Source: Symbiodinium natans
Taxonomy: Eukaryota > Sar > Dinophyceae > Suessiales > Symbiodiniaceae
Length of the DNA stretch: 64,000 bases
Reading direction: 5' to 3'
Assembly (NCBI GenBank): GCA_905221605.1
Contig: CAJNDS010002278.1
Span: forward strand, 146,333 to 210,332
Position 1 is the first letter of the stretch; every line of letters begins with the position of its first letter. The position numbers and the translations under genes are program-made. Positions 19,048 through 28,986 of the stretch are shown one piece after another. Under the pieces are notes generated by a model. The model searched no databases. It was given only the letters and a program-made list of their open reading frames with translations, and was not told the origin of the DNA.

Positions 19048-19080
19048 ATGAGAGCTTCCGTGCTCTTCTGGGTTGGTGTT
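19048..19080 (+). CDS. Candidate short exon with consensus donor
   Basis: The acceptor is GGGTTTAG, itself part of the array. The island reads ESFRALLGWC and stops at a perfect GTGAGT donor at 19,081. Without splicing the frame stays open for about 20 more codons. Confidence 0.4.
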
Positions 19081-19300
19081 GTGAGTGTTTTGGGCTTATA
19101 TGGTCGCATGTAGAGGAGATAGCTCGACCCTCAACCCCCATCCTAAACTCGACACCCTCCCCCCCACTGCCCTAATCCGTGTAGGGTTGAGGGTTTAGGG
19201 TTTAGGGTTTAGGGTTTAGGGTTTAGGGTTTAGCCAAAAACCCAATAACCCTAAACCCTAAATCCCAAATCCTCAGCCCCAAACCCTACAAACTACAAAC

Positions 19301-19365
19301 CCTGGTGGACCAAGACCCTCTAAGGAGGAGAGCTCCGAGGATGACGACAGCCCTCGAAGCTTCGA
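19301..19365 (+). CDS. Candidate acidic exon
   Basis: It reads KEESSEDDDSPRSF before a GTGAGG donor at 19,366. The acceptor is uncertain. Acidic low-complexity; no function assigned. Confidence 0.4.
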
Positions 19366-19387
19366 GTGAGGACTACGGGTTAGACTG

Positions 19388-19480
19388 GCTTTTGGAGTAC
19401 TATACTTTAATACTTTTTTTTGATTCTGGGTTCCTACTAAAGATACATATACCTAAAAAGTGTATACTTAGGGTAGAGGT
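19388..19480. mobile_element. Repeat family D copy
   Basis: The motif TTTTGGAGTACTATACTTTA...GTTCCTACTAAAG...AAAAAGTGTATA recurs at 20,977-21,060 and 23,917-24,085. About 90 bp, noncoding. Confidence 0.6.
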
Positions 19481-20386
19481 TTGAGGGTTCAAGTGTAGGG
19501 TTTGGGGTACCTTAGGGCTTATAGGGCTTAGGCTCGGTTCTTCTTGCATGGCGTTTCTAGGGTGCAAACCCCGGAAGTACGCACATCTTAGCTTGGGGCT
19601 TGGCCGGAGTGAAGAGGGCTCGAGTCAACCAAGCCATCATTCGGAGAGCCAGCTCAGAGTGCCCCTCAAAGCCCGAAACCCCGAGGTCCAAACCCGAAAC
19701 CCCGAGTTCCGTGCACGAAGTTCCTCTCGGCCCTTGTGGCAAAAGGCACAGACACCCCCAACGTGCATGAAATCTAGCGGCTTCTGAGGGGTGCGACTTG
19801 GTCTGGTCTCGGGCTTCGATGGCTTAGAGGGCTTACAGGCTCTAATCGGGTTCAGGCTTTTGGGCACGCCGCCACCCGAGTTACTTTATTCCATGCCCCC
19901 ACCTCCCCCAGCTTTAATAGTGGCTTGAGGTGGATTCTCCTCTATATGCGGTACAAGATGGGGCCAGGGGAGAGCGAAATGAATTCTGAAATGACGATGG
20001 CCCCAGATTCTAGCACAGGGTCTATGGGCATTTACCAAAACAGGGACACTCCACCCTTTGCTATGTCCCCAACAATTACAACCCTATAACCCTTGCTTGT
20101 AGGGACCCCGCAAAGGCGCCCCACAATGTTTGGAAACTCCATATCATCCCAATTCTAAGGCCTATACTCGCTTCGGGCTTAGGGTTTAGGATTTCAGGAC
20201 TCAGCCAGAGCATAAGGGGTGCTGAAATTTCGAGACGCAGTTAGGGCCTAGGGCTTAGGGCTTAGGGTTTAGGGTTTAGGGTTTAGGGTTTAGGGTTTAG
20301 GGTTTAGGACATCGGGGTGAGCACAAGTGATTAAGTTCTGCCAGGGCATCGGTGAGGTAAGGCATCCAAGCCTCCAATGATACCGA
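19481..20386. other. Intron-like filler
   Basis: TTTAGGG fragments, a weak open tract at 19,548-19,790 and a short array at 20,240-20,308. Nothing else is supported. Confidence 0.4.
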
Positions 20387-20536
20387 GTGCCCGGCCAGTG
20401 CGTCTTGGCGAGCTCAAGGCGTCCAGCTTCACCGGTGAAGTCGCATCAAGACTCCGTCTGCCTACAGAGCGTGATAAACCTGGACCCTGAAAGGGTTTTG
20501 TGGGGTTCATACCCCTTCATAGGAATTCTACTAGTA
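20387..20536 (+). CDS. Candidate exon
   Basis: A 50-codon plus frame includes SHQDSVCLQSVINLDPERVL. An internal GCCTACAG could be the acceptor for its second half. Family unknown. Confidence 0.45.
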
Positions 20537-20849
20537 TAGGGTATATGACCTCACCAACCCTAAACCCGAAAGCCTAAACCCGATTCTAGGGTTCATTGGT
20601 CCTCAAGGAGCCCTAAACCCCAAAAGGTTTAAATGTGATACTAGGTAGACCTCATGAGCCCCGCCATGCAGTGCTTGGATTCCTTGTCTTGTAGTTGGGG
20701 TTTAGGGTTTAGGGTTGAGGGTTTAGGGTCTAGGGTCTCGGGTCTAGGGTCTACGGTCTAGGGTTTATAGGATTCAGGGTTTCGGGTTTATAGGGTTTAG
20801 GGTTCAGGGGGTTAGGGTTTAGGGTTTCGGGTTTCGGGTTTAGGGTTTA

Positions 20850-20955
20850 CTGCTTCTGTGAATGAGCTCCTTCACCGGCCGCGTGTCGAGCGCCCTTCCG
20901 TGGCTCTCCAACTGTCCTCAAGTTGGATCGCGGAAAACGCACCGAGCTCGTGGAG
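20850..20955 (+). CDS. Candidate exon
   Basis: The open frame begins at the edge of a TTTAGGG/TTTCGGG array. It contains NELLHRPRVERPSVALQLSS and SWIAENAPSSWS before a GTGGGT donor. Family unknown. Confidence 0.5.
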
Positions 20956-20976
20956 CGTGGGTTAAGGACGAGAATT

Positions 20977-21060
20977 GGGTTTTAGAGTACTATACTTTAA
21001 GGGGTTCCTATTAGAGCCTAGAAAGTATATATTTTTCCAGGGTCTACTCCAAAGTAGGGA
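20977..21060. mobile_element. Repeat family D copy
   Basis: It shares TTTTAGAGTACTATACTTTA and the distal AGGGTCTACTCC box with 19,388 and 23,917. Confidence 0.6.
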
Positions 21061-21424
21061 CAAGGGGGTTTACAAAAATAGGGCACCCCTAAGATAGCCC
21101 CCAAATAGAAGGATGTCCCTTGGAATAAGAACCCCAACAAGGTACCCGCTGATTTCGCTTTTATAGGGTTCTTAAGGGAAGGGGGTTGTTTGAAGGAGGG
21201 TAGGTAACCCAAGGCTCTGAAATACACTACTCCCTAACTTCCTACTTAAGGTTCCCTAGGTACCTACCCCCCATGACCCCCCTCCCTTAACCCTATAAGT
21301 TTAAGGACGAGAAGTGCTGTGATCCCCCTCAGTGCCCCTCTTGGGCAACCCTCTTGGGGTATGAGGATAATCAACTTTTGGGAGTTTCCTGTATCTGTCC
21401 TCAAGCGTCCATCATTCGCAAGAA

Positions 21425-21590
21425 TTCCTAAGGGTCCATGTACCTCACTACTATATACTTGGGCCCCAACGTCCCTACATGGGAGGCACTTTAAGGCCCA
21501 AGGATTCCCTCAACCCTAAACCCTAAACCCTAAACCCCAAACCCTAAACCCTAAACCCTAAACCCTTTTAGGTACATGGACCCTTAGGGC
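21425..21590. mobile_element. TIR element family E, split by a telomeric array
   Basis: The left end AAGGGTCCATGTACCT and right end AGGTACATGGACCCTTA are perfect inverted repeats. A CCCTAAA array (about 21,512-21,566) sits just inside the right end. The intact relative at 28,884-28,986 lacks the array. Confidence 0.65.
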
Positions 21591-21665
21591 GTGGCATCAC
21601 CGGCTCGTTGGCTCCTGCGGCGTCGTAGCTTCGATGTTGAGAAGTTCCGAGGGCCAAATGAGCCG
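21588..21665 (+). CDS. Candidate exon, 26 codons, phase 0-0
   Basis: Acceptor ACCCTTAG|G (the end of a family E element) and donor G|GTTTAGGG at 21,666 bound exactly 26 codons. The frame includes ASPARWLLRRRSFDVEKFRG. The donor is the first telomeric unit of the next array. One of the best examples of the telomeric splice grammar; family unknown. Confidence 0.55.
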
Positions 21666-21769
21666 GTTTAGGGTTCAGGGTTTAGGGTTTAGGGTTTAGG
21701 GTTTAGGGTTGAGGGTTGAGGGTTTAGGGTTTAGGGTTTAGGGTTTATTTGACAAGGGTTTCGGGTTTA

Positions 21770-21975
21770 AAATGGGGTCATGTACCCCAAAGTACTCTAA
21801 TTCCTAGTAAGGTAGTATGAACCATACACCCTTTTAGTTGTTATCAAGGCAACATTAACCATAAACCCTTTTCGTTCCTTTTAATGTCGTATGAACCACA
21901 AACCCATATTTTCGTTCCTACTAAGGTATTGTGAACCATAGACCCTTTTAGGGTTTGTTTGGTCCTCAAAGTAGA
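21770..21975. mobile_element. Repeat family L
   Basis: Several copies of a tract with TTCCTACTAAGGTA, TATGAACCATA and ACCCTTTTAG, ending near GGGTTTG. It is related to 48,378-48,475. Noncoding. Confidence 0.5.
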
Positions 21976-22134
21976 GACTTGCGTCCACCCACAGTTCTCA
22001 GAATGTCATAGTCGGGTCCAGAGTCTTGGCAGAGTTTGTTGGTTTAGGGTTCAGGGTTTCGGGTTTAGGGTCTAGGGTTTAGGGTTGTTTCACAATGGGG
22101 CCTGGCTCCTGAATCCCAAAAGAAGCCAATTCAG

Positions 22135-22201
22135 CAGTTTTGGCTCAAGACTTCTGCTGCTGGAAGTTCGAAAGAGCAACATCAGAAGACGATGGTGTCT
22201 A
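22135..22201 (+). other. Island with 12-nt spliced-leader match
   Basis: TTTTGGCTCAAG at 22,138-22,149 equals the last 12 bases of the dinoflagellate spliced leader. The island is open (LKTSAAGSSKEQHQKTM) to a GTGAGG donor at 22,202. It is either an exon, or a relict leader from a reintegrated trans-spliced cDNA. Confidence 0.45.
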
Positions 22202-22699
22202 GTGAGGCACCGGGATGGCTTGCTTTCTTAGGGGGCTCGCTCAATCCCGGCTTCGTAACCCCGGCACCCTCCCCCCAAACCCGAAACCTGTCCCAACCTT
22301 GGGGGCCAAACTAGGACCGGAGTGGACCCTGGTTGTTATTCTTCATTGTGTTAGGCCCTGTTAGGCTCGCCTGTAATTCCCGTGAAGCAAACAAGGGCAT
22401 TCGGTGTGTTGTTTATGGCCTAGCATGGCAGGCTTTGTTCGGTTGATTTACAGTCTGTGTGGTCGATAATTCAAGGTCTGGAATTGGATGGGGAGGGGGC
22501 GGGGGGGGGGGGGGGGGGGGGTCCTCATTTGTTCTATTACAGGGCGCATGTGGGCTTCAACGAGCCCTTGAAACCCATATTGACCACTGTTAGTCTTCAT
22601 TGCGTTAGGCCCTGTTGGGTGCTTAGTAGCCTAGTAAGGCAGGCTTTGTGGGTTGATTCTGCTTACTTACAGTCTCTGCGGTCGATAAATGAAGGGCTC

Positions 22700-22836
22700 A
22701 TGTAGGCCTCAAGGATCCCTTCTAAACCCTAAACCTCAAACCTCAAACCTTAAACCCTGAGCCCTCAACCCTAAACCTTAAACCCCAAACCCCAAACCCC
22801 AAACCCCAAACCCTAAACCCTAAACCCTAAACCCTA
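22700..22836 (-). repeat. CCCTAAA / CCCCAAA mixed array
   Basis: It drifts from CCTCAAA through CCCCAAA to perfect CCCTAAA next to the acceptor of exon 22,856. Confidence 0.9.
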
Positions 22837-22855
22837 CTTGGGCATGCTGTTGCAG

Positions 22856-22924
22856 GCTTGGCGGTGGCACAAGCATGCCTGGATTGCCACGATGTTTGCC
22901 GTTACGACGGGCTATGCGGACGTC
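22856..22924 (+). CDS. Candidate exon, 23 codons, membrane-like
   Basis: Acceptor GCTGTTGCAG|G and donor GTGAGC at 22,925 bound 23 complete codons, WRWHKHAWIATMFAVTTGYA among them. CCCTAAA lies upstream and TTTAGGG 25 nt into the next intron. It could belong with the membrane-type exon at 23,395. Confidence 0.55.
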
Positions 22925-22991
22925 GTGAGCATAATGAGATCCTTGGAAATTTAGGGTTTAGGGTTTAGGGTTTAGGGTTTAGGGTTTAGGG

Positions 22992-23120
22992 TTGGTAGCC
23001 CAGTGGTGCCCTTTTGCCTTTCTTGTGTTTTTGGATCTGGGCTTCCTTGTAAAGTAATTAACCAACACAAAAAAAAGGGTAATTACCCTGACTAGAGCAT
23101 GGTTGCTGGGCTACCAAGGA
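22992..23120. mobile_element. TIR element family B
   Basis: Ends GGTAGCCCAGTGGTGCCC and GGTTGCTGGGCTACCAAGG are inverted repeats. Other copies: 358-460, 35,935-36,043, 40,788-40,896, 42,580-42,686, 49,258-49,365, 60,235-60,312 and 61,722-61,833. Confidence 0.7.
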
Positions 23121-23236
23121 TATGGGGCATTTGCAAGCATGCTGATCCTTGCGGACTGCATTAGCAGGCTTTTGCCCCAAGTACGTTATGCTTTTGAAGG
23201 GATCTGTAAAAAGCAACTGGGTCTATATGGTCCCAA

Positions 23237-23347
23237 TTTGGCATGTTCCCCTTATACTAACAATCCTTAATAGGCGGGATTATAGGGGGGGGGGGGCTTA
23301 CTATAGTCCCTATTGAGGACTCTTAGTATAAGGGTGACCATCCCAAC
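23237..23347. mobile_element. TIR element family A
   Basis: About 110 bp with ends near ATGTTCCCCTTATACTAACA and its complement, and a G-run in the middle. Other copies: 24,298-24,403, 34,262-34,366, 43,391-43,506 and 49,113-49,208. Confidence 0.7.
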
Positions 23348-23394
23348 TCCCAATATTTGAAGTTATTTGAAGTTCAAGGACCGGAAACACCGTC

Positions 23395-23739
23395 ATGTTC
23401 GGACGGTCCGTGGCAAGCCCCGGCGCAGCTGGTGATCACGGGCCTTGGTACTATGTCTTCATCTGCCTGGCATTTGCGGCAGGGGCTGTCTTGCAACGTG
23501 TTTCCGAGCACTACTTTCCCAATAGAGGAGGCAGCATCATTGCAGTTCCTTTGGCTATACTTGTGCTTATCGTCGAAGCCGTCCAGCTTTGCACAACCCC
23601 AGACTTAACGGAGCTGGACCTCCGTCAAGATTGGACAGTGGCAGGTGTCGCACAGCTCCTGGGACTATGCGTGGGCCCCAATTACGTTTTGCCTTGTTGC
23701 CTTATAAAATACGGTGCCCCAAAAAGCCCTCAAATATGA
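23395..23739 (+). CDS. Candidate long exon of a membrane protein
   Basis: 114 open codons with two strong hydrophobic helices (YYVFICLAFAAGAVLQ; SIIAVPLAILVLIVEAV) and a conserved-looking loop PDLTELDLRQDWTVAGVAQL. One of the longest host-like frames in the window. A GTGGGC donor after about codon 92 is possible. It may share a gene with 22,856-22,924 and 24,100-24,285. No named family. Confidence 0.6.
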   Translation: MFGRSVASPGAAGDHGPWYYVFICLAFAAGAVLQRVSEHYFPNRGGSIIAVPLAILVLIVEAVQLCTTPDLTELDLRQDWTVAGVAQLLGLCVGPNYVLPCCLIKYGAPKSPQI

Positions 23740-23825
23740 GTATATGAGTCTCGGAGCCTTTGGGTGATAAACCTAAACCTTCTCACCCTAAACCCTAAAC
23801 CCTAAACCCTAAACCCTATTTACCC

Positions 23826-23905
23826 TATGTCCATCATGGACCAAGGCTCTTTGGTGTTGTGGCCTCGGCCTGTTGCACCGGGCGCCTGGGAACCCACACC
23901 ACCAT
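23826..23905 (+). CDS. Candidate exon
   Basis: It follows CCCTAAA repeats. The frame reads SIMDQGSLVLWPRPVAPGAW and then meets a GTAACC donor in CCATGGTAACC. Confidence 0.4.
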
Positions 23906-23916
23906 GGTAACCTGGG

Positions 23917-24085
23917 TTTTGGAGTACTGCACTTTAGTACTTTTTTGGGGCAACCTGGGTTACTATTATAGCTACTTATACCTGAACGAGTATATGTGTT
24001 AATGCTTTTTGGGGCAACCTGGGTTCCTAATTATAGGTACTTAGTACCTAAAAAGTAGATGCTTCTTTTCAGGGTCTACTCCCAA
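23917..24085. mobile_element. Repeat family D, tandem copy
   Basis: Two overlapping copies with TTGGAGTACTGCACTTTAGT and repeated TTTTTGGGGCAACCTGGGTT; it ends in AGGGTCTACTCCCAAG. Confidence 0.55.
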
Positions 24086-24099
24086 GCAAGGTAACGGGC

Positions 24100-24285
24100 C
24101 ACGTCCTGAATTTGACAAACTTCTTTTCGAAGTGCCTAGTCGGTGAAGGTGAGGCACCAGAGTTCTGGAAAGCGGTCATGAGTGTGATGATCATCGCACA
24201 CAGGCTTGATATGGCAACTGTTTTTTTTCGTCGGTTGTATTCGTACTGCTTTTCCGAGCTCGACGCGCAGCGCCGAACAAACTAA
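24100..24285 (+). CDS. Candidate terminal exon with stop
   Basis: An open frame of about 60 codons ends at TAA 24,283-24,285. It reads CLVGEGEAPEFWKAVMSVMI, then IAHRLDMATVFFRRLYSY. The acceptor is probably after TTCTTTTCGAAG. It has no internal ATG start, so it is easily missed. Family unknown. Confidence 0.5.
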   Translation, partial: HVLNLTNFFSKCLVGEGEAPEFWKAVMSVMIIAHRLDMATVFFRRLYSYCFSELDAQRRTN

Positions 24286-24710
24286 ATCCAAAACTAGCGA
24301 TGTTCCTTCTTGTACTAACAGTCCTTGCTAGGGATTATAGTACCCCCCCCCCCCCCAAATTAATCCTATTCAGGACTGTTAGTATAAGGGGGAACATCCC
24401 AGCCCTAAACCCTGTTGTTGCGTTGTCTAGCCATAGCCGAAGACTAGACATTTGGACGCCGTGAAAACACCCTGCAGCCCAAGGGCCTGAGTCCCACCTC
24501 TCTTGCTCCTAGGTTAGGGTTCAGGGTTTAGGAGTTTAGGGTTTAAGGTTTAGGAGCTTGGGGTTTCGGGTTTAGGGCTTAAGAACCACCCCCAAAAACC
24601 CGTATAAGTGTCATACAGGGATTAGTACCTTGTTTTTCCCCTTTGTTTGTTTGGCGCGGGGGGGAGGGGTTCAGGGGAGAGTTCCCGAATAAACCACTCC
24701 TCTTGCCCAG

Positions 24711-24786
24711 CAAGGCTGGTACAGTCGCTGGCGCACTTTTCGGCAGTTTCCTGGCTCCCTGCCTCAATGTTGTGCGATGCACTTTA
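24711..24786 (+). CDS. Candidate exon
   Basis: After CTCTTGCCCAG the frame reads KAGTVAGALFGSFLAPCLNV. It runs into a C-run that belongs to a flanking inverted-repeat element. Confidence 0.45.
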
Positions 24787-24839
24787 GGACCCCCCCCTGA
24801 CGGTGCCCTTATTTTCGTTCCTTGGCGTTTAGGTTCCCT

Positions 24840-25650
24840 TACCTAAACCCCGAACCCAGAACTCTCAACCTTAAACCCTCAACCCGACACCCCTTATGCA
24901 GCCTTTTTGTACCTGTAGGCGACATACGATGGAGCCGGCCGACCGCCGACGTAAAGTTTGGGCAGAACCCCCTCACTCCATAACAGTCCCCCTACATCCC
25001 TAAGCGTAACTCTGTTATACCTTAGTAAGACCCTGTATATGACTGTTACAGGGTGGGGGCTGTATCCCTAAACCCTAAACCCTAAACCCTAAACCCTAAA
25101 CCCTAAACCCTAAACCCTAAACCCTAAACCCTAAAGGGCCCCCAGGGATGCTTCATCGGATCCCTTGGCTTGCCGGGGCCAAGCGACTAAGCCCCAAACC
25201 ATCGTTTATCCCCCTAGGTGTAGGGTTTAGGGTTTAGGGTTTAGGGTTTAGGGTTTAGGGTTTAGGGTTTAGGGTTCAAGGCTCCAAGGAAGGGTTTAGG
25301 GGTTCGCATGTGGGCTTGTAGGGTATATACCTCTGGGACCCTATGTACCTACAGATCAGTCCTAAGTACCCCTCCTCCGATTTAGTAGGTGTAGCCCTCC
25401 AAACTGTAGGGAAGTAGGGGGCTTCATCCCGAGAGTCTACAAGAACTCTTATTTAAGGGTTTTTTGTTGGGGCCCAAAAGGCCTTGTTATATAAGGCTTC
25501 TGGGCTCTTGGGTTTTTTTGGGGCTCAAAAGGCCTTATTATATAAGGCTTCTGGGCTCTTGGGTTTTTTTGGGGCTCAAAAGGCCTTATTATATAAGGCT
25601 TTTGGGCTCTTTTGAGCCTGAGAGTACCTTCTTTTCTCCGATCCCGAACT
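24840..25650. other. Arrays and minisatellite, no clear gene
   Basis: A CCCTAAA array at 25,070-25,133, a TTTAGGG array at 25,217-25,275, a family F repeat at 25,312-25,395 (GGGTATATACCTCTGGGACC, again at 28,187-28,255) and a 51-bp tandem repeat. Small open islands at 24,910 and 25,150 are too short to call. Confidence 0.6.
25469..25621. repeat. 51-bp minisatellite, 3 copies
   Basis: Units begin GGGGCYCAAAAGGCCTT at 25,469, 25,520 and 25,571. Each holds AAGGCCTT(G/A)TTATATAAGG, a near-palindrome. Confidence 0.8.
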
Positions 25651-25660
25651 CCCAAGTATT

Positions 25661-25760
25661 TTTGAGTGGTTGCCGTATGATCACCCTCACAAACCGCAAG
25701 GGTGCAGAAAGAGATTTGAGCACGGTTCAGAAGCTAAGATGCGTCTAGGACCCCATAACT
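25661..25760 (+). CDS. Candidate exon
   Basis: It reads FEWLPYDHPHKPQGCRKRFE and on to GSEAKMRLG in one plus frame. Borders are not clear. Confidence 0.4.
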
Positions 25761-25844
25761 CACAACCCCAAATTTTAGGGTTCACGGTTTTCATGGCGAA
25801 CTGCCTCCCAAGTCTCAGCAAGCCTTTAACCCTAACCTTGAGGC

Positions 25845-25971
25845 CCTCAAGATGGAGCCTTCGACCCGAAACCCACTTCACCATTTCTCCCGATTACGAA
25901 GCTCATCCCAACACATGCACCCTTTGAGGAAGGCTTACAACAACTTGCATTTCGGATCCTTTAGGCAGTAA
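25845..25971 (+). CDS. Candidate terminal exon
   Basis: The open frame reads MEPSTRNPLHHFSRLRSSQH, then KAYNNLHFGSFRQ and TAA (25,969-25,971). A competing frame is open over part of it. Confidence 0.35.
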
Positions 25972-26823
25972 ACCCCTAAACCCTATCTGCCCTATCTGAA
26001 CCTTTGCACAAAGGGGCAGGGGGCCAAGCGCCCAGGTTGGTGTCGTTAACCTTCACGTCCTCCTGCTTCCTGCAGGGCACTCAGACAGCCCGCCGAAACC
26101 CGAAGAGCTCAGGATGTAGGATTTAGGGCCGGCTGGTTTAGGGTTTAGGGTTTAGGTTTAGGGTTTAGGGCTTCAAGAGGTTGAGATCTTATTGTTGGCC
26201 GGTTCTGGTACCCTACCACCCGAAACCCTCCACCCTATGAACGCGGAAGGCTAAACCTTAAAACTCCTTCAAGTTCTGACCCTAAACCCTAAACCCTAAA
26301 CCCTGTTGGTTTCTTTGGGGAGAGGGGGGGGGGTGTTTTGCCTCTAGGGGTTAGGGATGATGGGCTTCACCACCGCAATCTTTCTTAGGGTTTAAGGTTT
26401 GGGGATTGTAAAGGTTAATTACGGGTTTGATCAGGATTATAGGTTTTGGGTTTACGGTTTTAGGACAGGCTCTGTTTGGGCTTTAGTATCGGTTGCTGTG
26501 CTTCAGGGTATGGCATGCGAAAATGCGCCAGCTCATGCGTGTGCCTGCGCAGCCCAGCGGGCCCCCCCCCCCCCCCCCTGGCCAACCTTAAGGAGTCCCC
26601 CCGAAACATGCGTGTAGGATGACAAGCATGCGCTTGTGGTACTTCGAGTACTTCCTCACGCTATTCGAACACGTTGGCTGGTAGAAGCCCAGGGATACGT
26701 ACGTCTTGGGGTTCAGGCGTTTTGGGGTTTTGGAACTTTTTAGTGTCTGTTTTAGGGTTTGGGGCCTCAGTTCCTCACATGCGGGGGGCGGAGGGCGGGG
26801 GGGAGGGGGGGGGGGGGGGGGGG

Positions 26824-26923
26824 NNNNNNNNNNNNNNNNNNNNNNNNNNNNNNNNNNNNNNNNNNNNNNNNNNNNNNNNNNNNNNNNNNNNNNNNNNNNN
26901 NNNNNNNNNNNNNNNNNNNNNNN
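26824..26923. other. Assembly gap of 100 N
   Basis: Exactly 100 N directly after a G-run, the usual placeholder for a gap of unknown size. Continuity across it is not proven. Confidence 0.98.
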
Positions 26924-27224
26924 AGAACGTACAGCGCAGGACAAGGGACGTCATGGGGTTGATGTTTTTAGGGTTTAGGGTTTAGGGTTATGGGGCTTTG
27001 CGAAAATAAAGGACCCCGAATACAGACCCCAGGTAGCAGGATAAGAAGGTGCCCCCTAATTTTCGGAAACCCCCACATGGTTCTGGGCTCTGGGTTCTGG
27101 CGAGTCATGTCTTGCTCTTTGAACTGGCGTGTTCTCAGGCGGCCAAGCAGTGTATGTCAAGGCCTCCTCCTATCAATGCACATTGCCTGTTCCCAAAACC
27201 CCAAGTCCCTAAAGCCTAAAAGCT

Positions 27225-27387
27225 AAACCCTGAACCCTAAACCAAACCCTAAACCCGGAACCCTAAACCCTAAACCCTACACCCTAAACCCTAAACCCTA
27301 AACCCTAAACCCTAAACCCTAAACCCTAAACCCTAAACCCTAAACCCTAAACCCTAAACCCTAAACCCTAAACCCTAAACCCTAAAC
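27225..27387 (-). repeat. Long CCCTAAA array
   Basis: About 22 units, nearly perfect towards the right. After a 130-bp proline-rich open island (PQSPKNLPPKSSPRSVKKPN, 27,391-27,460) a TTTAGGG array follows at 27,521-27,590. Confidence 0.9.
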
Positions 27388-27764
27388 CAGCCACAAAGCC
27401 CCAAGAACCTGCCCCCTAAATCTTCACCTCGCTCCGTGAAGAAACCCAATGTCAAGCCTGGAGACTGAGACCCTAAGCCCTGAAACGCCACAGGTGTCCC
27501 GAGGCCCCAGTTCTCCTCGGGTTTAGGGTTTAGGGTTTAGGGTTTAGGGTTTAGGGTTTAGGGTTTAGGGTTTAGGGTTTAGGGTTTAGGACTCACTCAA
27601 GCCCTGAACCCTCAACCCTCTAAAGCTCCAACCCAAGACATTCCTTTTGCGGCTCCTGCGGCGCAGAGAAGGAGCTCTAAGGGTCCTAGTCTGGGTGGCT
27701 CTAGGGCACAGATATGTGTTCGCTTTAAGGATTGGGGGTCTAGTTCTCCTAGGGTTTTGGGTTT

Positions 27765-28180
27765 TGGGTTTGGGGTTAGGGTCTAGGGTCTAGGGTCTAG
27801 GGTCTAGGGTTTAGGGTTTAGGGTTTGGGGTTTAGGGTTTCGGGTTTGGGGTTAAGGGTTTAGGGTTTATATAGGGTTTAGGGTTTATATAGGGGTTAGG
27901 GTTTAGGGTTCAGGGTTTAGGGTTTAGGGTTTAGGAGGTTTTAGCGCTTAAGAGGTTTGAACCCCCGAGAATCCCTCTTTTAGGCCCATGGGTGCCTGCA
28001 AGGATCCGGGCCACCGGTGAGGATCCTGCACCCGCAGAGAAACCTGCACAGGCCTCGTGGGTTTAGGGTTTAGGGTTTCGGGTTTAGGGTTGAGGGTTTG
28101 GGGTTTTAGGGTTTTAGGGTTTAGGGTTTAGGGTTTAGGGTTTGGGGTTTGGGGTTTGGGGTTTGGGGTTTAGGGTTTAG
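27765..28180 (+). repeat. Variant telomeric arrays around two mini-exons
   Basis: TCTAGGG, TTTGGGG and TTTAGGG runs at 27,770-27,945 and 28,062-28,180. Between them is an island with CTTTTAG, AHGCLQGSGPP and a GTGAGG donor, then CACCCGCAG, KPAQASW and donor GTTTAGGG. Confidence 0.6.
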
Positions 28181-28526
28181 TATGAGGGGCTTGTAGGGTA
28201 CATACCTCTGGGACCCTGTTTACCTACAGATTCGTAGTAAGTACACATGCCTTATGAGCGGGAACCTAGAGGGATTACAGAGTTCATTCTAGGGTTTGGG
28301 GGTTAGGAGGTTTAGAGGGTTTGTTGTTTTTGTTATGTTTTTTGAATCGGGTTTAGGGTTTCTAGGGTATTTAGGGTTTCGGGCCTTCCTGGGACCCTGT
28401 TACACCTACAGTTGTAAGGGTTATACGTACTCAATGGGGGGGGGGGGGGGGAACTCCGAAATCTGCGCGGACGCCCCTCGACCCGCGTGCAACCACAGCA
28501 CACTCATAAACATACGTTGAAGGTTT

Positions 28527-28634
28527 TTTGGGGTCGGAATAAGTACTTGTGTTCTTCCCTCATGGTCCCTTTATGATTATACTACCATAAGCTCCAAAAC
28601 CCTATTCTAATTGTTTCGGCCCCTGAAGTAGGGC
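28527..28634. mobile_element. Repeat family C copy
   Basis: GGGGTCGGAATAAGTACTTG...ACCATAAGCTCCAAAACCCT...TTTCGGCCCC; the ends are imperfect inverted repeats. Related copies: 30,262-30,345 (reversed), 34,868-35,625 (interrupted) and 58,168-58,266. Confidence 0.6.
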
Positions 28635-28752
28635 TTAAGGTTTTTTAGTGACACACTAGCTTTTTCAAAAGGCTCCAGAAGCATCTCCTAAATGCAGAGC
28701 ACACAAGCCCTCCCCATTGCATTTCCCCACGCCGTATGCCTGCCTTTGCCAG

Positions 28753-28800
28753 GAGTCCTCGGCCAGTGAAGAGGATAGCACCGGCAGTGACAGCGCTGAT
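28753..28800 (+). CDS. Candidate acidic exon
   Basis: The strong acceptor TGCCTGCCTTTGCCAG is followed by ESSASEEDSTGSDSAD and a GTGTAA donor at 28,801. If unspliced, the frame ends at the TAA in that donor. Confidence 0.5.
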
Positions 28801-28883
28801 GTGTAATGCAGGAGGCTAAGTAGTTAGATAGTTTCCAATTCGATTCAATTCCCTGACAACTACCCATGTAGTTCCGGAAATAA

Positions 28884-28986
28884 CCCTAAGGGTCCATGTA
28901 CCTTATGATAATATACTTGGGCCCCAAAGTCCCTATATAGGAGGGACTTTAAGGCCCAGGTATTCCTTGTTTGGACCCTTAGGGTA
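28884..28986. mobile_element. TIR element family E, intact
   Basis: AAGGGTCCATGTACCTTATG at one end and TTTGGACCCTTAGGG at the other, with an internal GGGCCC...AGGCCC palindrome. It is the uninterrupted relative of 21,425-21,590. Confidence 0.65.

Larger units (their letters stand above)
26120..27520. other. Mixed intron-like region with assembly gap
   Basis: TTTAGGG fragments, a small island after GCTGTGCTTCAG (26,505, GMACENAPAHACACAAQRA), a C-run, a G-run entering the gap, then a plus frame at 27,080-27,180 (GFWRVMSCSLNWRVLRRPSS) and a long CCCTAAA array. Confidence 0.5.
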
